Assembly: GCA_027065935.1 (NCBI GenBank)
Contig: JAMONI010000316.1
Coordinates: 1 to 6,738 of the forward strand
Length of the DNA stretch: 6,738 nt
Reading direction: 5' to 3'
From: Flavobacteriales bacterium
Lineage (GTDB): Bacteria > Bacteroidota > Bacteroidia > Flavobacteriales > Flavobacteriaceae
Below, one piece after another: positions 5,788 to 6,738 of this stretch. Position 1 is the first letter of the stretch. Every line of letters starts with the position of its first letter. A program made the position numbers and the translations under genes. The notes under the pieces are model-generated. The model saw only the letters and a list, made by a program, of their open reading frames with translations, was not told the DNA's origin and did no database searches.

Positions 5788-6390
5788 ATGTTCAAATTAC
5801 CCGAATTACCATACGATTATAATGCATTAGAGCCTTATATCGATGAAGCCACCATGCGTGTGCACCACACGGGACATCATCAAGGTTACACCAACGGCTT
5901 GAATGCCGCTATAGAGGGCACTTGTTACGAAAACAAGAGTATCGACGAAATTCTCAAGAGCATTCACGTGCATGAAACCGCCATTCGCAACAACGGCGGC
6001 GGATATTGGAATCACAATTTGTATTGGCAAATCATGTCGCCTCAAGGGGGCGGTAGCCCTTCGGGTGAACTGGCCGATGCTATCAACAGGGATTTCGGCT
6101 CGTTTGACGCCTTTAAAGAGGCGTTCAAGAAAGCCGGATTGAGCCGTTTCGGTTCGGGATGGACGTGGTTGGTAAGCCGGCACGGAAAATTATCCGTTTG
6201 CACCACGCCCAATCAAGACAATCCCTTGATGAAATTCGTGGATTGTTCCGGAAAACCCATCCTCGGAATGGATGTTTGGGAACACGCGTACTATTTGAAA
6301 CACCAAAACAAAAGGGGTAATTACATCGACGACTTCTTTAATGTGATCAATTGGGACAAAGTAGCCGAACTCTATGCCGAAAGCAAATGA
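5788..6390 (+). CDS. sodB: Superoxide dismutase, Fe/Mn family
   Basis: The enzyme dismutates superoxide to oxygen and hydrogen peroxide. The 200-residue protein has no signal peptide and is cytosolic. Four metal ligands can be read: H26 in VHHTGHH, H76 in NHNLYW, and D162 and H166 in the family signature DVWEHAYY. Y34 of the substrate gateway (HHQGY) is also present. The outer-sphere residue that separates Fe from Mn enzymes looks Mn-like. The position four residues before H76 is Gly (G72), where typical Fe enzymes have Gln, and a Gln is present at 143 in PNQDNP, where Mn enzymes carry it. Bacteroidetes enzymes can work with either metal, so Mn or cambialistic use is inferred. The symbol sodB follows common naming for this phylum, but sodA would suit the residue pattern equally well. 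The gene stands alone between a likely promoter and a terminator, fitting independent regulation by oxygen. Confidence 0.96.
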   Translation: MFKLPELPYDYNALEPYIDEATMRVHHTGHHQGYTNGLNAAIEGTCYENKSIDEILKSIHVHETAIRNNGGGYWNHNLYWQIMSPQGGGSPSGELADAINRDFGSFDAFKEAFKKAGLSRFGSGWTWLVSRHGKLSVCTTPNQDNPLMKFVDCSGKPILGMDVWEHAYYLKHQNKRGNYIDDFFNVINWDKVAELYAESK

Positions 6391-6420
6391 AGTCGAGTTG
6401 AATAATAATGCTTTTGCTTA

Positions 6421-6447
6421 GCCGTCCCTCGTAAGGGGCGGTTTTTT
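6421..6447 (+). terminator. Rho-independent terminator after the superoxide dismutase gene
   Basis: CCGTCCC (6422-6428) pairs with GGGGCGG (6435-6441), six Watson-Crick pairs plus one G-U wobble, around the loop TCGTAA. A run of six T follows (6442-6447). It lies 31 bases after the stop codon. Confidence 0.87.
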
Positions 6448-6452
6448 CTATG

Positions 6453-6481
6453 TTAATCGTTGTTCACTGTTCACCGATTAA
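6453..6481. repeat. Inverted repeat enclosing a tandem heptamer
   Basis: TTAATCG (6453-6459) and CGATTAA (6475-6481) are perfect inverted repeats 15 bases apart. The space between them is one T followed by two exact tandem copies of TGTTCAC (6461-6467 and 6468-6474). It lies six bases after the terminator T run. It could be a protein-binding site or part of a dispersed repeat; nothing in the window says which. Confidence 0.6.
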
Positions 6482-6537
6482 AATCCTTCGCATTTTATGT
6501 TCATTCTTATAGAAAAACGAACCGGGAAATACGAAAC

Positions 6538-6551
6538 ACCCGCCTGCGGGT
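6538..6551. repeat. Short GC-rich hairpin
   Basis: ACCCGC (6538-6543) and GCGGGT (6546-6551) are perfect inverted repeats two bases apart, realistically a 5-bp stem with a four-base loop. No T tract follows, so it is not an intrinsic terminator on the + strand. Confidence 0.5.
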
Positions 6552-6592
6552 ACACCTCGATTGATTGGAATGCGCATGGAGGGTTTGTGATG

Positions 6593-6698
6593 GAGATTCC
6601 TCACTTGCGTTCGGAATGACAAACGCGTTCCGAAGGCGATAAAAGACTAAAAGAACGACCAATGTCATTCCGAGTAAAGCGAAGCGACGAGGGATCTC
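6593..6698. repeat. Oppositely oriented pair of dispersed-type repeats
   Basis: The left copy runs from GAGATTCCTC to CGGAATGACA (6593-6621). The right copy is its inverted counterpart, from TGTCATTCCGAG to GAGGGATCTC (6663-6698). The inner ends match over 11 bases exactly (6611-6621 with 6663-6673), and the outer ends over nine of ten. The middle parts differ in length (29 against 36 bases) and sequence; the right copy contains a near-duplicated AAGCGAAGCGAC. The two copies flank 41 bases. The words GAGATTCCTC and CGGAATGACA are familiar to me from dispersed intergenic repeats in many bacterial genomes. Paired copies would form a large hairpin in RNA or single-stranded DNA. No transposase is present, so a MITE-like or REP-like element is the best description. 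Confidence 0.75.
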
Positions 6699-6711
6699 AC
6701 TTTTCGCTCAT

Positions 6712-6724
6712 AAGAATCATTCTT
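6712..6724. repeat. Small palindrome AAGAAT-C-ATTCTT
   Basis: Two perfect six-base arms (6712-6717 and 6719-6724) flank one central base. Such a site could bind a dimeric regulator of a gene beyond the window edge, but at this size chance is a fair explanation. Confidence 0.3.
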
Positions 6725-6738
6725 GACGAAACGCCCGC

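Noticed and set aside
5400..5822. Open frame of 140 codons on the + strand bridging the phosphorylase and sod genes
   Set aside because: It is very Arg/Ser-rich, as expected from reading the phosphorylase gene in the wrong frame, and crosses the promoter region of sod.

Overview
The window looks like chromosomal DNA from a member of the Bacteroidota (Bacteroidetes). Four things point there: a BatA-type double-transmembrane N-terminus on a long protein, found almost only in that phylum; weak or absent Shine-Dalgarno sequences with A/T-rich leaders; two exact matches to the Bacteroidetes -7 element TAnnTTTG; and a lpxK gene coupled to a purine nucleoside phosphorylase gene. LpxK also implies a Gram-negative envelope with lipid A. 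All six supported genes are on the + strand. No tRNA, rRNA, CRISPR array, transposase or phage gene was seen.

Layout. Bases 1-135 are a GC-rich, hairpin-prone stretch that may hold the tail of an upstream gene. Bases 136-819 encode a predicted lipoprotein of unrecognised family, closed by a strong intrinsic terminator (836-864). Bases 900-1502 encode a secreted protein, probably a small outer-membrane beta-barrel. Bases 1503-1950 contain no convincing gene but several inverted repeats. Bases 1951-5688 hold three tightly packed, overlapping genes: a BatA-domain membrane protein with a degenerate von Willebrand A-like segment, the lipid A kinase LpxK, and a trimeric-type purine nucleoside phosphorylase. 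After a 99-base gap with a likely promoter comes a cytosolic Fe/Mn superoxide dismutase (5788-6390) with its own terminator (6421-6447). The last 290 bases are intergenic and carry several inverted repeats, including an oppositely oriented pair of a dispersed-repeat type.

How the genes relate. The first two genes are both envelope proteins, but a terminator separates them and nothing else ties them together. The three-gene overlapping block is probably one transcript with translational coupling. It mixes envelope functions (BatA-like protein, LpxK) with purine salvage, so the grouping probably reflects shared growth-linked expression rather than one pathway. The superoxide dismutase appears to be a separate transcription unit.

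Most of the window is ordinary housekeeping DNA and I do not see a clear new system. The items most worth checking are the paired terminal repeats, an Asp in the purine-recognition position of the phosphorylase, the two unrecognised envelope genes, and the 448-base gap ahead of the BatA-like gene.
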